A DNA stretch of 8,851 bases. Origin: CAMDBL01 sp964498125. Its GTDB lineage: Bacteria > Pseudomonadota > Alphaproteobacteria > Rhizobiales > Hyphomicrobiaceae. Location: the NCBI GenBank assembly GCA_964498125.1, contig CAZCGE010000129.1, positions 1-8,851 on the forward strand, given 5' to 3'. Positions 1-7,032 of the stretch are shown here, in pieces. How positions within the stretch are numbered: the stretch's first letter is position 1; every line of letters begins with the position of its first letter. Both the position numbers and the translations under genes were made by a program. The notes beneath the pieces were generated by a model. That model did not search any database. It saw nothing but the letters and a program-made list of their open reading frames with translations, and had not been told where the DNA came from.

Positions 1-156
1 GGCATCGAGGTCGACGACGCGATTGAGATCGCAGAGAAGATCGATATCTGAGGCTTCGACGCGATACCCCAGCAAGCAGACGAGGTCGGCGACGAGGAAA
101 ACGTCGCCGATCCTGGATAGGCTGAGGACCGCTTTTGTATATCTGGCGACGCCCAT
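1..156 (-). CDS. Possible N-terminal part of a leftward hypothetical protein (runs off the left edge)
   Basis: On the minus strand, an ATG at 156 opens a frame of 52 codons with no stop before the window edge. It begins MGVARYTKAVLSLSRIGDVF and ends VVDLDA. The composition (Leu, Val, Asp, few rare residues) and a third-position GC near 70% look like protein, although the nearby certain genes are more strongly biased. An alternative ATG in the same frame lies at 204, and the frame is closed upstream by a TGA near 216. Neither start has a clear Shine-Dalgarno. A minus-strand promoter-like site with a perfect TATAAT at 230-225 lies just upstream, which is the main reason to prefer this strand. 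I recognise no family. The competing plus-strand tail (1-51) is discussed among the rejected items. Confidence 0.4.
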   Translation of the reverse strand, partial: MGVARYTKAVLSLSRIGDVFLVADLVCLLGYRVEASDIDLLCDLNRVVDLDA

Positions 157-553
157 TTGCCCAGAGCCGCATAAGCCTGGATGGCAATCCCGGATCAAGC
201 ACATCGACCCGTGTCAGGCGACGCATTATATGCTTTGCCCTCGATAGCTTTCGATCATTAGCAAGAATGATGAATTGTCCCCTGCGCCTTCGATTGCACC
301 ATTCCGTCCGATCATTTCGCCAGCCTGCTCCTTAGAAGGGCGAGATCGATGAGGAGCTGGCGAGCCAATCTCCGAGATATCAACAGCTCGCGCCGTTCGA
401 CCAGCCACCGTCTGCTACACTGGCAATTACGGGACCCAGCCGGCCGCGCTCAGTGGCCGCCGCCCGCCCCCGGCTTGGCCGCTCCACACACAAGCAGTGC
501 CATGACCAGGCCTCTCTCACAGCGAGAGACGCGACCGGCTCGGACGGCGACCC
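157..553. other. Intergenic region upstream of the first ATPase gene
   Basis: I see no convincing gene here: all frames that stay open have poor codon bias and no Shine-Dalgarno. It contains the leftward promoter candidate (225-254), the ATCATT/AATGAT inverted repeat (254-271), and a short hairpin TCTCTC-ACAGC-GAGAGA at 513-529, 24 bases before the ATPase start, which would lie in its 5' leader. No good rightward promoter is evident, so transcription of the ATPase gene could start here from a non-consensus site. The region may also hold decayed coding sequence. Confidence 0.5.
225..254 (-). promoter_or_regulatory. Leftward sigma70-type promoter candidate
   Basis: Read on the minus strand, TCGAAA (254-249, four of six matches to TTGACA) is followed after 18 bases by a perfect TATAAT (230-225). 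Transcription would start near 218 and run left into the possible gene beginning at 156 (or 204). A 6-bp inverted repeat, ATCATT/AATGAT with a 6-base loop (254-271), abuts the -35 element and could be an operator. Promoter calls by eye in GC-rich DNA are uncertain. Confidence 0.4.
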
Positions 554-1837
554 ATGCCCGACGTATCCGACGGCGTTCAACTCGGTACCGCCACCATCGG
601 TCTCGATCTCGATGCGGCCGTAACGCTGTCACGCGGCGATCTGCGCCGGCATCTCTATGTCATCGGCAAGACCGGCACCGGCAAATCAACCCTGCTGCTC
701 AACTTGATGTTGGGCGATCTCCATGCCGGTCGCGGCTTTGCGTTATTCGATCCGCATGGTGATCTGGCGACCGCCATCGCCGATGCGGTGCCGGCATGGC
801 GCATCCCTCATGGCGTCATCTATCTCGATCCGTCCGACCTCGCCCATCCGATCGGCTTCAATCCCCTGCATGGGATCGCCATAGATCATCGGCCACTGGC
901 GGCGGCGCATATCGTCGCCGCCTTCCAGCATATCTGGGGCATGTCCTGGGGCCCGCGTCTCGAATACATCCTGACCCAGGCGCTGCGCCTGCTACTCGAT
1001 GCGCCCGGCACCACGCTTCTCGGCCTGCCACGTCTGCTGACTGATGACACATATAGAGCCGCCCTCCTCGCCCACGCCCGCGATCCGGTAGTGCGCGGCT
1101 TCTGGCAGGGAGAGTTCGCCCACTACAATGAGCGCTATGCCACCGAAGCCATCGCGCCCATTCAGAACAAGGTCGGCACGCTGCTGTCGCCGCCGGCCAT
1201 CCGCAACATGCTGGGCCAAGTGAAGAGCACCATCGACGTGCGCGGCATCATGGATCGCCGTCAGGTGCTGATCGTCAATCTGGCCAAGGGCAAGCTCGGC
1301 GAGGCGCCGACGCACCTGCTGGGCGCCTTCCTGACCACGGCCTTTGCCCAGGCCGCCGAGGCGCGTGCCGATCAGCCGGAGCACGAACGTATCGACTTCA
1401 CGCTTTATGCCGACGAATTCCAGAACTTCGCCACCGACAGCTTCGTCACCATCCTGTCGGAGGCACGCAAGTATCGCCTGGCGCTCGTGCTGGCGCACCA
1501 GTTCCTGGGCCAGCTGACGCCGCTGCTGCGCCAGGCGGTGATCGGCAATGCCGGATCGATCCTGGCCTTCCGCATCGGCGCCGAGGATGCGCCGTTGATC
1601 GCCGCCGAATTGGGCATCGCCAGTCCCAGTGCCCTGACCGATACGGCGAACTTCGCCGCTTGGGCGAAGCTCTCCTGCGATGGCGTCCCAGGTGAGCCCC
1701 ATCACATCGAGACGCTGCTGCCCGATCCGTCGTCGGCAGGTCGCATCGAAGCCGTGCGCCGGCGCACATGGGCAAGGTACACGCGACCGCGCGGGAGTGT
1801 GGAAGACAAGATCGCGCGATTTCTGAGGTCTCGCTGA
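554..1837 (+). CDS. VirD4/HerA-class DNA-translocating ATPase (type IV secretion DNA-binding / DUF87-TraG type), short form
   Basis: This 427-residue P-loop ATPase belongs to the family that includes conjugative coupling proteins (VirD4, TraG/TraD) and HerA/FtsK-type DNA pumps. Such proteins form cytoplasmic hexamers that drive DNA through a pore with ATP. Seen in the sequence: a short lead-in, Walker A GKTGTGKS at residues 38-45, the family DPHGD motif at 66-70, LDPSD at 91-95, Walker B TLYADEFQ at 283-290 with D287 and E288, and the sensor-like motif LAHQFLGQL at 313-321. The C-terminal tail ends in an Arg-rich segment RYTRPRGSVEDKI, typical of this family. No membrane segment is present, unlike classical VirD4, so membrane attachment would need a partner. 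The start at 554 is chosen because the family usually has only some 30-40 residues before Walker A; its Shine-Dalgarno is weak (purines around 541-549). A 124-base gap separates it from the next gene. Confidence 0.9.
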   Translation: MPDVSDGVQLGTATIGLDLDAAVTLSRGDLRRHLYVIGKTGTGKSTLLLNLMLGDLHAGRGFALFDPHGDLATAIADAVPAWRIPHGVIYLDPSDLAHPIGFNPLHGIAIDHRPLAAAHIVAAFQHIWGMSWGPRLEYILTQALRLLLDAPGTTLLGLPRLLTDDTYRAALLAHARDPVVRGFWQGEFAHYNERYATEAIAPIQNKVGTLLSPPAIRNMLGQVKSTIDVRGIMDRRQVLIVNLAKGKLGEAPTHLLGAFLTTAFAQAAEARADQPEHERIDFTLYADEFQNFATDSFVTILSEARKYRLALVLAHQFLGQLTPLLRQAVIGNAGSILAFRIGAEDAPLIAAELGIASPSALTDTANFAAWAKLSCDGVPGEPHHIETLLPDPSSAGRIEAVRRRTWARYTRPRGSVEDKIARFLRSR

Positions 1838-1961
1838 GAGGCGTGACAATCATTGCCTCGATCGAGCCTCCCGAGCCACAGCCGACCCGCAATCTTTGTC
1901 GCGACTCTTGACGGGTGCCGCAAATCACTCGACTGAATCTTGCTTTGGACGGAGGAACGTC
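1838..1961. other. Gap between the first ATPase gene and the coiled-coil gene
   Basis: The 124-base gap contains a 10-bp perfect palindrome CTCGATCGAG (1857-1866), flanked by GAGGC/GCCTC arms, and a TTGACG element (1908-1913) that could be a -35 site, although no good -10 follows at 16-18 bases. It may carry a second promoter, so that the next three genes could be expressed separately from the first ATPase. The strong Shine-Dalgarno GGAGG (1951-1955) sits 6 bases before the ATG at 1962 and fixes that start. Confidence 0.35.
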
Positions 1962-3926
1962 ATGACTCGTCGGCTCCTCGGTATTGGACTTGCAACTGGT
2001 GTTGTGCTGCTCCCCCCTGGCGCTGCGGCGCAGCAGCGGGGTGTGCAGGCTCTCGATTTCATGCTGCAGCAGGCCGACCGCGAAATCCAGCGTCAGAACC
2101 AGCTCAATTTCGAGAACCAGCAACGGCAGGAATGGCACCGCTTGCGGCAACAGTTCACCGCATTGTGGCAGGCCTGCCATGCCAATCAACTGCCGGCCTG
2201 CGAGCAGGCTCTCAGCCTTCCCTACCTCGACGATCAAAACCGCCATATCCTGTTGGCCAAGCGCGCCGCCCTCATTGCCGCGCAGCACGCCGCCGAGCAA
2301 GCCAGGCGTCAGCACATCGAAGCTCAGCTGGCGGAGCAGCGACGGCGGCGCGAACAGGACCAGCAGGCCGAGCACGAGCGCCGGATGCGCTTCGAGGCCC
2401 AGGCTGCGGACGAGCAGCGGCGCCGGCAGGAGCAGGAACACGCGGCAGAGCGGGCCCGGCAGTTGCGTCTCGAAGCCGAGTTGGAGCAACAACGCCGGCA
2501 GCGCCAGCAGGCCGAGCGCGAACGCGCGCAAGACCTCGCCCGCCAGCAGGCTGACACCGAGCGACTTCGCCGCGAACGTGAGCAGGAAGAGGCGCGATTG
2601 GCGGAGCTCAAAGCTTTCTCAGCCGAGCGCGATGCCTGCCGAGGCTTCAACATCGCGGCCTGCGATAAGGCGCTCGACGCGCCGCAGGCGACTGGAGCGT
2701 TGCGCGCCGACCTCAGTGAATGGCGTGCCTTGGCCCTCAAGCTCGATGTCGATCTGCAGGCCTGCCAGGCCGGCTCCACCGCTGCCTGCGATCAGGCCGA
2801 TGCTTCACCCGCACTCAAGGATTATCACCGCCCCGCCATCCAACAGTGGCGCACGGCTGCTTCCCCGTTCCACCAGGCGCGCGAGTTTGTCATGTTGCAT
2901 ACGGCATCGATCACCGCCGCCGGCGCCAATCTCGCGACCTCTATCCACACGCTGCCGCCCTCCACCCACATCACCGGCGCCATCGCCGCCATGCTGGCCC
3001 TGGCGCTGGCCACCATGGTCTGGCGCAGCCGTCGGCGGCCGGTCGGTCCTTCGCTGCCAGACAGTCCAGCCCCAGCCAAAGCGATGCCGCAGATTGCCGG
3101 CCGTCATGGTCTTGCGGCCGGCCTTCTTGCACGCACCTCAGACGTGTACCGGCGCCTGTCGCGTCGGCTGCGGCGGACCTGGGTGCGGCATCTGGCTGCC
3201 CGCCGGACACCGGCCGCGGCGCCCGCACCGGCCAAACCCGCCGGCCTGCCGGCCATCATCCCGCAGCGCGATACGCCGGCAGCACTGGCGGCCATGGAGC
3301 TGGCCAATGCCTACATCGACGAGGTGCGCGAGGCCGGTCTGCCCGACCTCGACGACGAGGCCACCCGCAAGCAGCACCTCAATACGCTGTCGCTGGCCTC
3401 GAAACAGCTCGATGCCGCGCAGAGAGTCGATCCCGACGCCATCCTGGAGGGCCAGGACGACAAGGACTGCTTCTATCGCCTCTCCATCAGCGAGCTGAAA
3501 GCACAAGCCCTGCTGATCGAGGGCCTGACCCATCAGGTCTACGACACCCGCCGTGCCATTCCGGCGCTGGTCGCCGCCACCCGCGCTGATCCGAGCTGCG
3601 CCAATGCCTTTTTTGCACTCGGCCTCACGCATGCCGCCAACATGAACAAGGCCCCGGCGATCGAGGCCTTCCAGCGCGCCGTCGCGCTCGACCCGAAAAA
3701 CCTCTCCTACCGCAAAGAATTGAACCGTGTCGAAAACGTCAGCGAATTCGAGATCGTCGGTTATCGCGCCACCCGCGCCGGCGAGAAGATGTTCGATGCC
3801 GGCATCAAGACCGCCAACGCCGGCATCAGGGTCTGGAATATCTTCGCCATCACCTGGAACATCGTCACCTTTCCAACCCGAATGACGTTCCGTTTCTTGC
3901 AAATGCTCGGCATGTTTGGTCGCTGA
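1962..3926 (+). CDS. Exported/bitopic coiled-coil protein with paired-cysteine repeats and cytoplasmic TPR-like domain
   Basis: This is a 654-residue protein of no family I can name. The ATG at 1962 is preceded by GGAGG with 6-base spacing and begins a clear signal peptide (MTRRLLGIGLATGVVLL, probable cleavage after the AAA at residues 21-23). Residues 24-98 are Gln-rich and helical. Residues 100-222 are an Arg/Glu/Gln/Ala-rich long coiled coil resembling TolA-like stalks. Three C-x7-C units lie at C72/C80, C226/C234 and C268/C276. A transmembrane helix spans about 337-354, followed by RSRRR, which places the C-terminus in the cytoplasm by the positive-inside rule. Residues about 525-585 resemble tetratricopeptide repeats (AFFALGLTHAANMNKAPAIE, then ALDPKN). 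The last 35 residues are amphipathic and hydrophobic, possibly membrane-associated. Its stop overlaps the next start (TGATG), so it is translationally coupled to the second ATPase. It is likely a membrane scaffold or anchor for the ATPases (inference). Confidence 0.85.
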   Translation: MTRRLLGIGLATGVVLLPPGAAAQQRGVQALDFMLQQADREIQRQNQLNFENQQRQEWHRLRQQFTALWQACHANQLPACEQALSLPYLDDQNRHILLAKRAALIAAQHAAEQARRQHIEAQLAEQRRRREQDQQAEHERRMRFEAQAADEQRRRQEQEHAAERARQLRLEAELEQQRRQRQQAERERAQDLARQQADTERLRREREQEEARLAELKAFSAERDACRGFNIAACDKALDAPQATGALRADLSEWRALALKLDVDLQACQAGSTAACDQADASPALKDYHRPAIQQWRTAASPFHQAREFVMLHTASITAAGANLATSIHTLPPSTHITGAIAAMLALALATMVWRSRRRPVGPSLPDSPAPAKAMPQIAGRHGLAAGLLARTSDVYRRLSRRLRRTWVRHLAARRTPAAAPAPAKPAGLPAIIPQRDTPAALAAMELANAYIDEVREAGLPDLDDEATRKQHLNTLSLASKQLDAAQRVDPDAILEGQDDKDCFYRLSISELKAQALLIEGLTHQVYDTRRAIPALVAATRADPSCANAFFALGLTHAANMNKAPAIEAFQRAVALDPKNLSYRKELNRVENVSEFEIVGYRATRAGEKMFDAGIKTANAGIRVWNIFAITWNIVTFPTRMTFRFLQMLGMFGR

Positions 3927-6046
3927 TGGTGCAACCTCCCACCTGGGCGCTCACCGTCTCGCACGCCATCCGCTACATGGGGTTGCGCCCCTGGCAGCCG
4001 CGCCTGTCGCTGGATGCCACCACCGAGCCGTTGCCCAAACGGGTGCAGCGGCTCAACGCCGCCTGGGCCGCTTCGCGGCTGTCGGATGGCGAACGCGCGG
4101 CCAAGTTCAATATATCGATCTTCGAGGCCGCCTATCATCGCGCCACCGAAAAACGCCAGCCGGCCGATGCGATCCTTGATGCGTTGGGCCGGCTCGGCAT
4201 CGATCTGGCGCTGCAGAACGGCAACGTGTTTGATTTTCCCACCATCGACCTCACCCGCTCACTCACTGCCGCCGAGGTGCACGCCGTCACCGAACGGTTG
4301 ATCGAGGTGCAGACCCGCATCGAGCACGACGACCGCATCCACGATCTCTTTGCTGAAGGCTTGTGTGCTTTGTTCACCGGGCTGCTCGACGAGCTGCCGG
4401 CCGCCGCCTTTGCGGAACTCCCCACCCCGTTCACGGTGCCGCTCTATGCGCTGGCCGATCCCGCGACGCTGGCCGGCCGCCTCGTCGGCACTTTTCTGCA
4501 GGACCTCGTCCCCGACACGCCGGACCCCATTGCCGCGCTCGCTTTCCAGGGCACCCGCCTGCAGCTGTGGCACAACCTGCTCGCCGTCTCGCGCATGACG
4601 TCCGAGCAGATCGAGACGGCGCCGCACAAGATCATCGCCCCCAAGGACTGCGATCTCTCCCCGCCCGAGATGATCGCCGCCTATCTGGGTGACACCCCAC
4701 TTGCCGACTTCGTGCGCACACCGGTCGCCTTCGCTCTGCCCCTGGAGGCCCGCTTCCAGCACACCCACATCGTCGCCGGCATCGGCCACGGCAAGACCCA
4801 GCTGATGCAGACTCTGATGCTCGCCGACTTCGATGCCCCCGATCGCCCCGCGGTGGTTGCCATCGATAGCCAGGGCGATATGATCCGCACGCTGTCACGG
4901 CTCGCCCGTTTCGATCCCGCCATCGATGACCGGCTGATCCTGCTCGATCCGGCCGATACCGAGTGGCCGCTCAAGCTCAACTTGTTCGATGTCGATCGCA
5001 AGCGCATCGACGCGCTGCCACGTGGCCAGCGCGAGCAAATCCTCGCCGGCATCGTCGAACTCTACGACTACATCTTCGGCGCTCTGCTGGGCTCGGAACT
5101 GACCGCCAAGCAAGGCGTCGTGTTCCGCTTTCTGGCCCAGCTGATGCTGGCCATTCCCGACGCCAATATCCACACCCTGCGCTTGCTGCTGGAAGACCCG
5201 ACGCCCTTCCTGCCCTACCTCGCCAAGCTGCCGCCAACCGCGCGCCGATTCCTCGAACAGAACCTGTTCGATCCGAAAGAGCGCGAGTATGTGCAGACGC
5301 GCAAGCAGGTCGTGCGCCGACTCTACGATATCCTGTCCAATCCCACCTTCGAGCGCATGTTCTCCCATCCCCACAATGCGCTCGACATGAAGCGCGTGCT
5401 CGACGATGGCAAGATCGTGCTGGTCAACACCGCCAAGGACGTGCTGAAAAGCGAGGCCTCGGCCACCTTCGGCCGCTTCGCCATCGCCCTCATTCTCCAG
5501 GCCGCCCTGGAACGCGCCGCCGATCCGATCGCTGAGCGTCGCGCGGCCTTCGTCTACGTCGACGAGGCGGCCGATTATTTCGACGACAACATCGACACGC
5601 TGCTGAACCAGGCGCGCAAGTACAAGGTCGGCCTCACCGTCGCCCACCAGTTCCTCGATCAACTGACGCCGGCGCTGCGCGCCAGCTTCATGACCAATCC
5701 TGCCATCCGTTTCGCCGGTGGCCTGTCCGACCGGGATGCCCGCGCGCTCGCCTCCGACATGCGCACGACCAGCGCCTTCTTGCTCGCCACCAGCAAGCGC
5801 CAGGCCGCGACCGAGTTCGCCTGCTTCGTGCGTAACCACACGAGCACCGCCGTCGCCCTCGAACTGACGCTCGGTCGCGCCGAACGCGAGCCGCGAATGG
5901 CCGATGCCGCATTCGAGAAATTGCGGAGCCGCGTGCGCGCCGAGGTCGCCGCACCCATCGACGAGGTCGATGCGCTAATTGCCGCAGCGATGCCAGGTGC
6001 CACCATAGTGCAGCAAGGCACCACCCGCTTCGCCGACGATTATTGA
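3926..6046 (+). CDS. Large VirD4/HerA-class DNA-translocating ATPase with extra N-terminal domain
   Basis: This 706-residue paralogue of the ATPase at 554-1837 probably pumps DNA in a cytoplasmic hexameric ring. Residues 1 to about 255 form an unassigned, mostly helical domain without membrane segments. The ATPase core follows: Walker A AGIGHGKT at 284-291 (less canonical than GKTGTGKS in the shorter paralogue), IDSQGD at 313-318 where the paralogue has DPHGD, LDPAD at 340-344, Walker B VYVDEAADYF with D546/E547, and VAHQFLDQL at 572-580. The stretch NQARKYKVGLTVAHQFLDQL closely matches SEARKYRLALVLAHQFLGQL of the paralogue, so the two share ancestry. The ATG at 3926 shares its A with the stop of the coiled-coil gene (TGATG), implying reinitiation by the same ribosomes; there is no good Shine-Dalgarno. 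Its C-terminus ends at a TATTGA junction with the Replic_Relax gene. A coupling-protein role is inferred; helicase or defence roles remain possible. Confidence 0.9.
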   Translation: MVQPPTWALTVSHAIRYMGLRPWQPRLSLDATTEPLPKRVQRLNAAWAASRLSDGERAAKFNISIFEAAYHRATEKRQPADAILDALGRLGIDLALQNGNVFDFPTIDLTRSLTAAEVHAVTERLIEVQTRIEHDDRIHDLFAEGLCALFTGLLDELPAAAFAELPTPFTVPLYALADPATLAGRLVGTFLQDLVPDTPDPIAALAFQGTRLQLWHNLLAVSRMTSEQIETAPHKIIAPKDCDLSPPEMIAAYLGDTPLADFVRTPVAFALPLEARFQHTHIVAGIGHGKTQLMQTLMLADFDAPDRPAVVAIDSQGDMIRTLSRLARFDPAIDDRLILLDPADTEWPLKLNLFDVDRKRIDALPRGQREQILAGIVELYDYIFGALLGSELTAKQGVVFRFLAQLMLAIPDANIHTLRLLLEDPTPFLPYLAKLPPTARRFLEQNLFDPKEREYVQTRKQVVRRLYDILSNPTFERMFSHPHNALDMKRVLDDGKIVLVNTAKDVLKSEASATFGRFAIALILQAALERAADPIAERRAAFVYVDEAADYFDDNIDTLLNQARKYKVGLTVAHQFLDQLTPALRASFMTNPAIRFAGGLSDRDARALASDMRTTSAFLLATSKRQAATEFACFVRNHTSTAVALELTLGRAEREPRMADAAFEKLRSRVRAEVAAPIDEVDALIAAAMPGATIVQQGTTRFADDY

Positions 6047-6047
6047 C

Positions 6048-6070
6048 TGGCCCATGTTATGATTGGGCCA
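6048..6070. promoter_or_regulatory. 7-bp inverted repeat touching the start codon of the Replic_Relax gene
   Basis: TGGCCCA (6048-6054) and TGGGCCA (6064-6070) form a perfect inverted repeat around a 9-base loop. The last base of the right arm is the A of the ATG at 6070, and the left arm begins one base after the stop codon of the ATPase gene. As RNA it would be a hairpin masking the start region; as DNA it could be an operator for the winged-helix protein encoded just downstream. There is no T-run, so it is not a terminator. Confidence 0.45.
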
Positions 6071-7032
6071 TGCCCAGCCTCAGCGCGCCACAGCCCGCCA
6101 TGGCCCGCCGCAGCCGGTTCAAGCGCGCGGCGCCCGAGCCGCTGCGCCTGACCGCCGACGACCTGACCATCATCCGCCATATCGCCAGGCACCGCTTCCT
6201 GCGCTCGACGCATCTGCTGCAATTGATGCCCGAGCGCAGCGCCAAGAAACTGATCGAACGGCTGGGCGCGCTCTATCACAACGGCTACATCGATCGGCCG
6301 CGCGCTCAACTCGATTACTACGCCACGGCTGGATCGGCGCCGATGGTGCACGCCTTGGGCAATCGTGGCGCCGAGGCCCTGGCCGCGCACGATGGCATCG
6401 ATCGCGGCCAAATCGATTGGACCTGGAAGAACCGCGGCGTCGGCCGCCTGTTCATCGAGCACACCTTGCTCATCGCCGATGCGATGGTGGCCGCACGCTG
6501 TGCCATTGCCTCCCGCGCCGATGTCCGCCTGATCGACGTGCAGCAGATGTTGACCGCCGCACCCGAGGCGACGCGCCGCGCCGCCAACCCGCTCAAGCTT
6601 GCGATCCGCGCCCAGCACGCCGGCCAACTCGCCGATCTCGCCGTCATTCCCGACGCCGTATTCGGATTGGATTTTACGGTTGAACGCAAGCGCAAGTATT
6701 TTTTTCTCGAAGCCGACCGCGCCACCATGCCGGTCGTGCGCAAGGACCTCGACCAGACATCGTATCTGCGCAAGCTCGTCACCTATCTCGCCGGCGGCGG
6801 CCCGGCCAATGCCTTCGGGGCGCAATTCGGTGTTGGCAATTTCCGCGTCCTCACCGTCACCACCAGCCCTGAGCGCATGGCCACCATGATCGACGCCTTG
6901 AAGCAACTGACAAGGGGCGCCGGCTCGCAGCAGTTTCTGTTCATCGATCGTGCATCGTTGCAGGCCTGTCGGGATTTGCTGTCGCTCACATGGGTCAGCG
7001 GCAAGGGCGAGCACGTGACGTTGCGCGATTGA
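6070..7032 (+). CDS. Replication-relaxation (Replic_Relax, PF13814-like) protein, candidate MOBC-type relaxase
   Basis: This 320-residue protein matches the Replic_Relax pattern. Residues about 25-80 form a winged helix-turn-helix (LTADDLTIIRHIARHRFLRS, then KKLIERLGALYHNGYIDRP). The C-terminal half carries the family's nuclease-like core: PD at 194-195, FFLEADRAT with E214 and D216, then K235 and Y239 in YLRKLVTYL. Proteins of this domain include the MOBC relaxases (CloDF13 MobC, pAD1 TraX), which nick plasmid DNA at oriT using a restriction-endonuclease-like fold. Whether this member nicks DNA is inference. Start choice: ATG at 6070 lies on an inverted repeat; a TTG at 6043 would overlap the upstream stop as TTGA and add nine residues; ATG at 6100 is a third option. 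None has a good Shine-Dalgarno, so coupling to the ATPase gene is likely. Placement directly after two coupling-protein-like ATPases supports a DNA-mobilisation role. Confidence 0.85.
   Translation: MPSLSAPQPAMARRSRFKRAAPEPLRLTADDLTIIRHIARHRFLRSTHLLQLMPERSAKKLIERLGALYHNGYIDRPRAQLDYYATAGSAPMVHALGNRGAEALAAHDGIDRGQIDWTWKNRGVGRLFIEHTLLIADAMVAARCAIASRADVRLIDVQQMLTAAPEATRRAANPLKLAIRAQHAGQLADLAVIPDAVFGLDFTVERKRKYFFLEADRATMPVVRKDLDQTSYLRKLVTYLAGGGPANAFGAQFGVGNFRVLTVTTSPERMATMIDALKQLTRGAGSQQFLFIDRASLQACRDLLSLTWVSGKGEHVTLRD

Noticed and set aside
1..51. Plus-strand tail GIEVDDAIEIAEKIDI followed by TGA, as the end of an upstream gene
   Set aside because: It is equally protein-like by composition, but only 16 codons are visible. 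The opposite strand is open across the whole 1-213 interval and has a promoter-like site, so the tail is more likely a mirror of that frame. More left-hand sequence would decide.
83..114. Strong hairpin (9 bp plus 3 bp after a bulge, loop AGGAAAA) as a terminator
   Set aside because: No T-run follows on either strand. It lies inside the possible leftward coding frame, where GC-rich codons give such symmetry by chance.
349..762. Plus-strand open frame of 137 codons overlapping the ATPase start
   Set aside because: Arg/Ser-rich composition typical of a shifted frame, no Shine-Dalgarno, and overlap with the certain ATPase gene.
1908..1940. Promoter starting with TTGACG before the coiled-coil gene
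   Set aside because: No acceptable -10 element lies 16-18 bases downstream, so it is not listed as a separate feature.
1446..2531. Minus-strand open frame of 361 codons, Leu-rich at its start
   Set aside because: Antisense of the Gln/Glu-rich coiled coil and of the ATPase C-terminus; the Leu runs are simply reversed CAG/GAG codons.
1984..3498. Plus-strand open frame of 504 codons inside the coiled-coil gene
   Set aside because: A Ser/Arg/Pro-rich shifted frame without ribosome site or domain; the overlapping frame has a signal peptide, a transmembrane helix and a strong Shine-Dalgarno.
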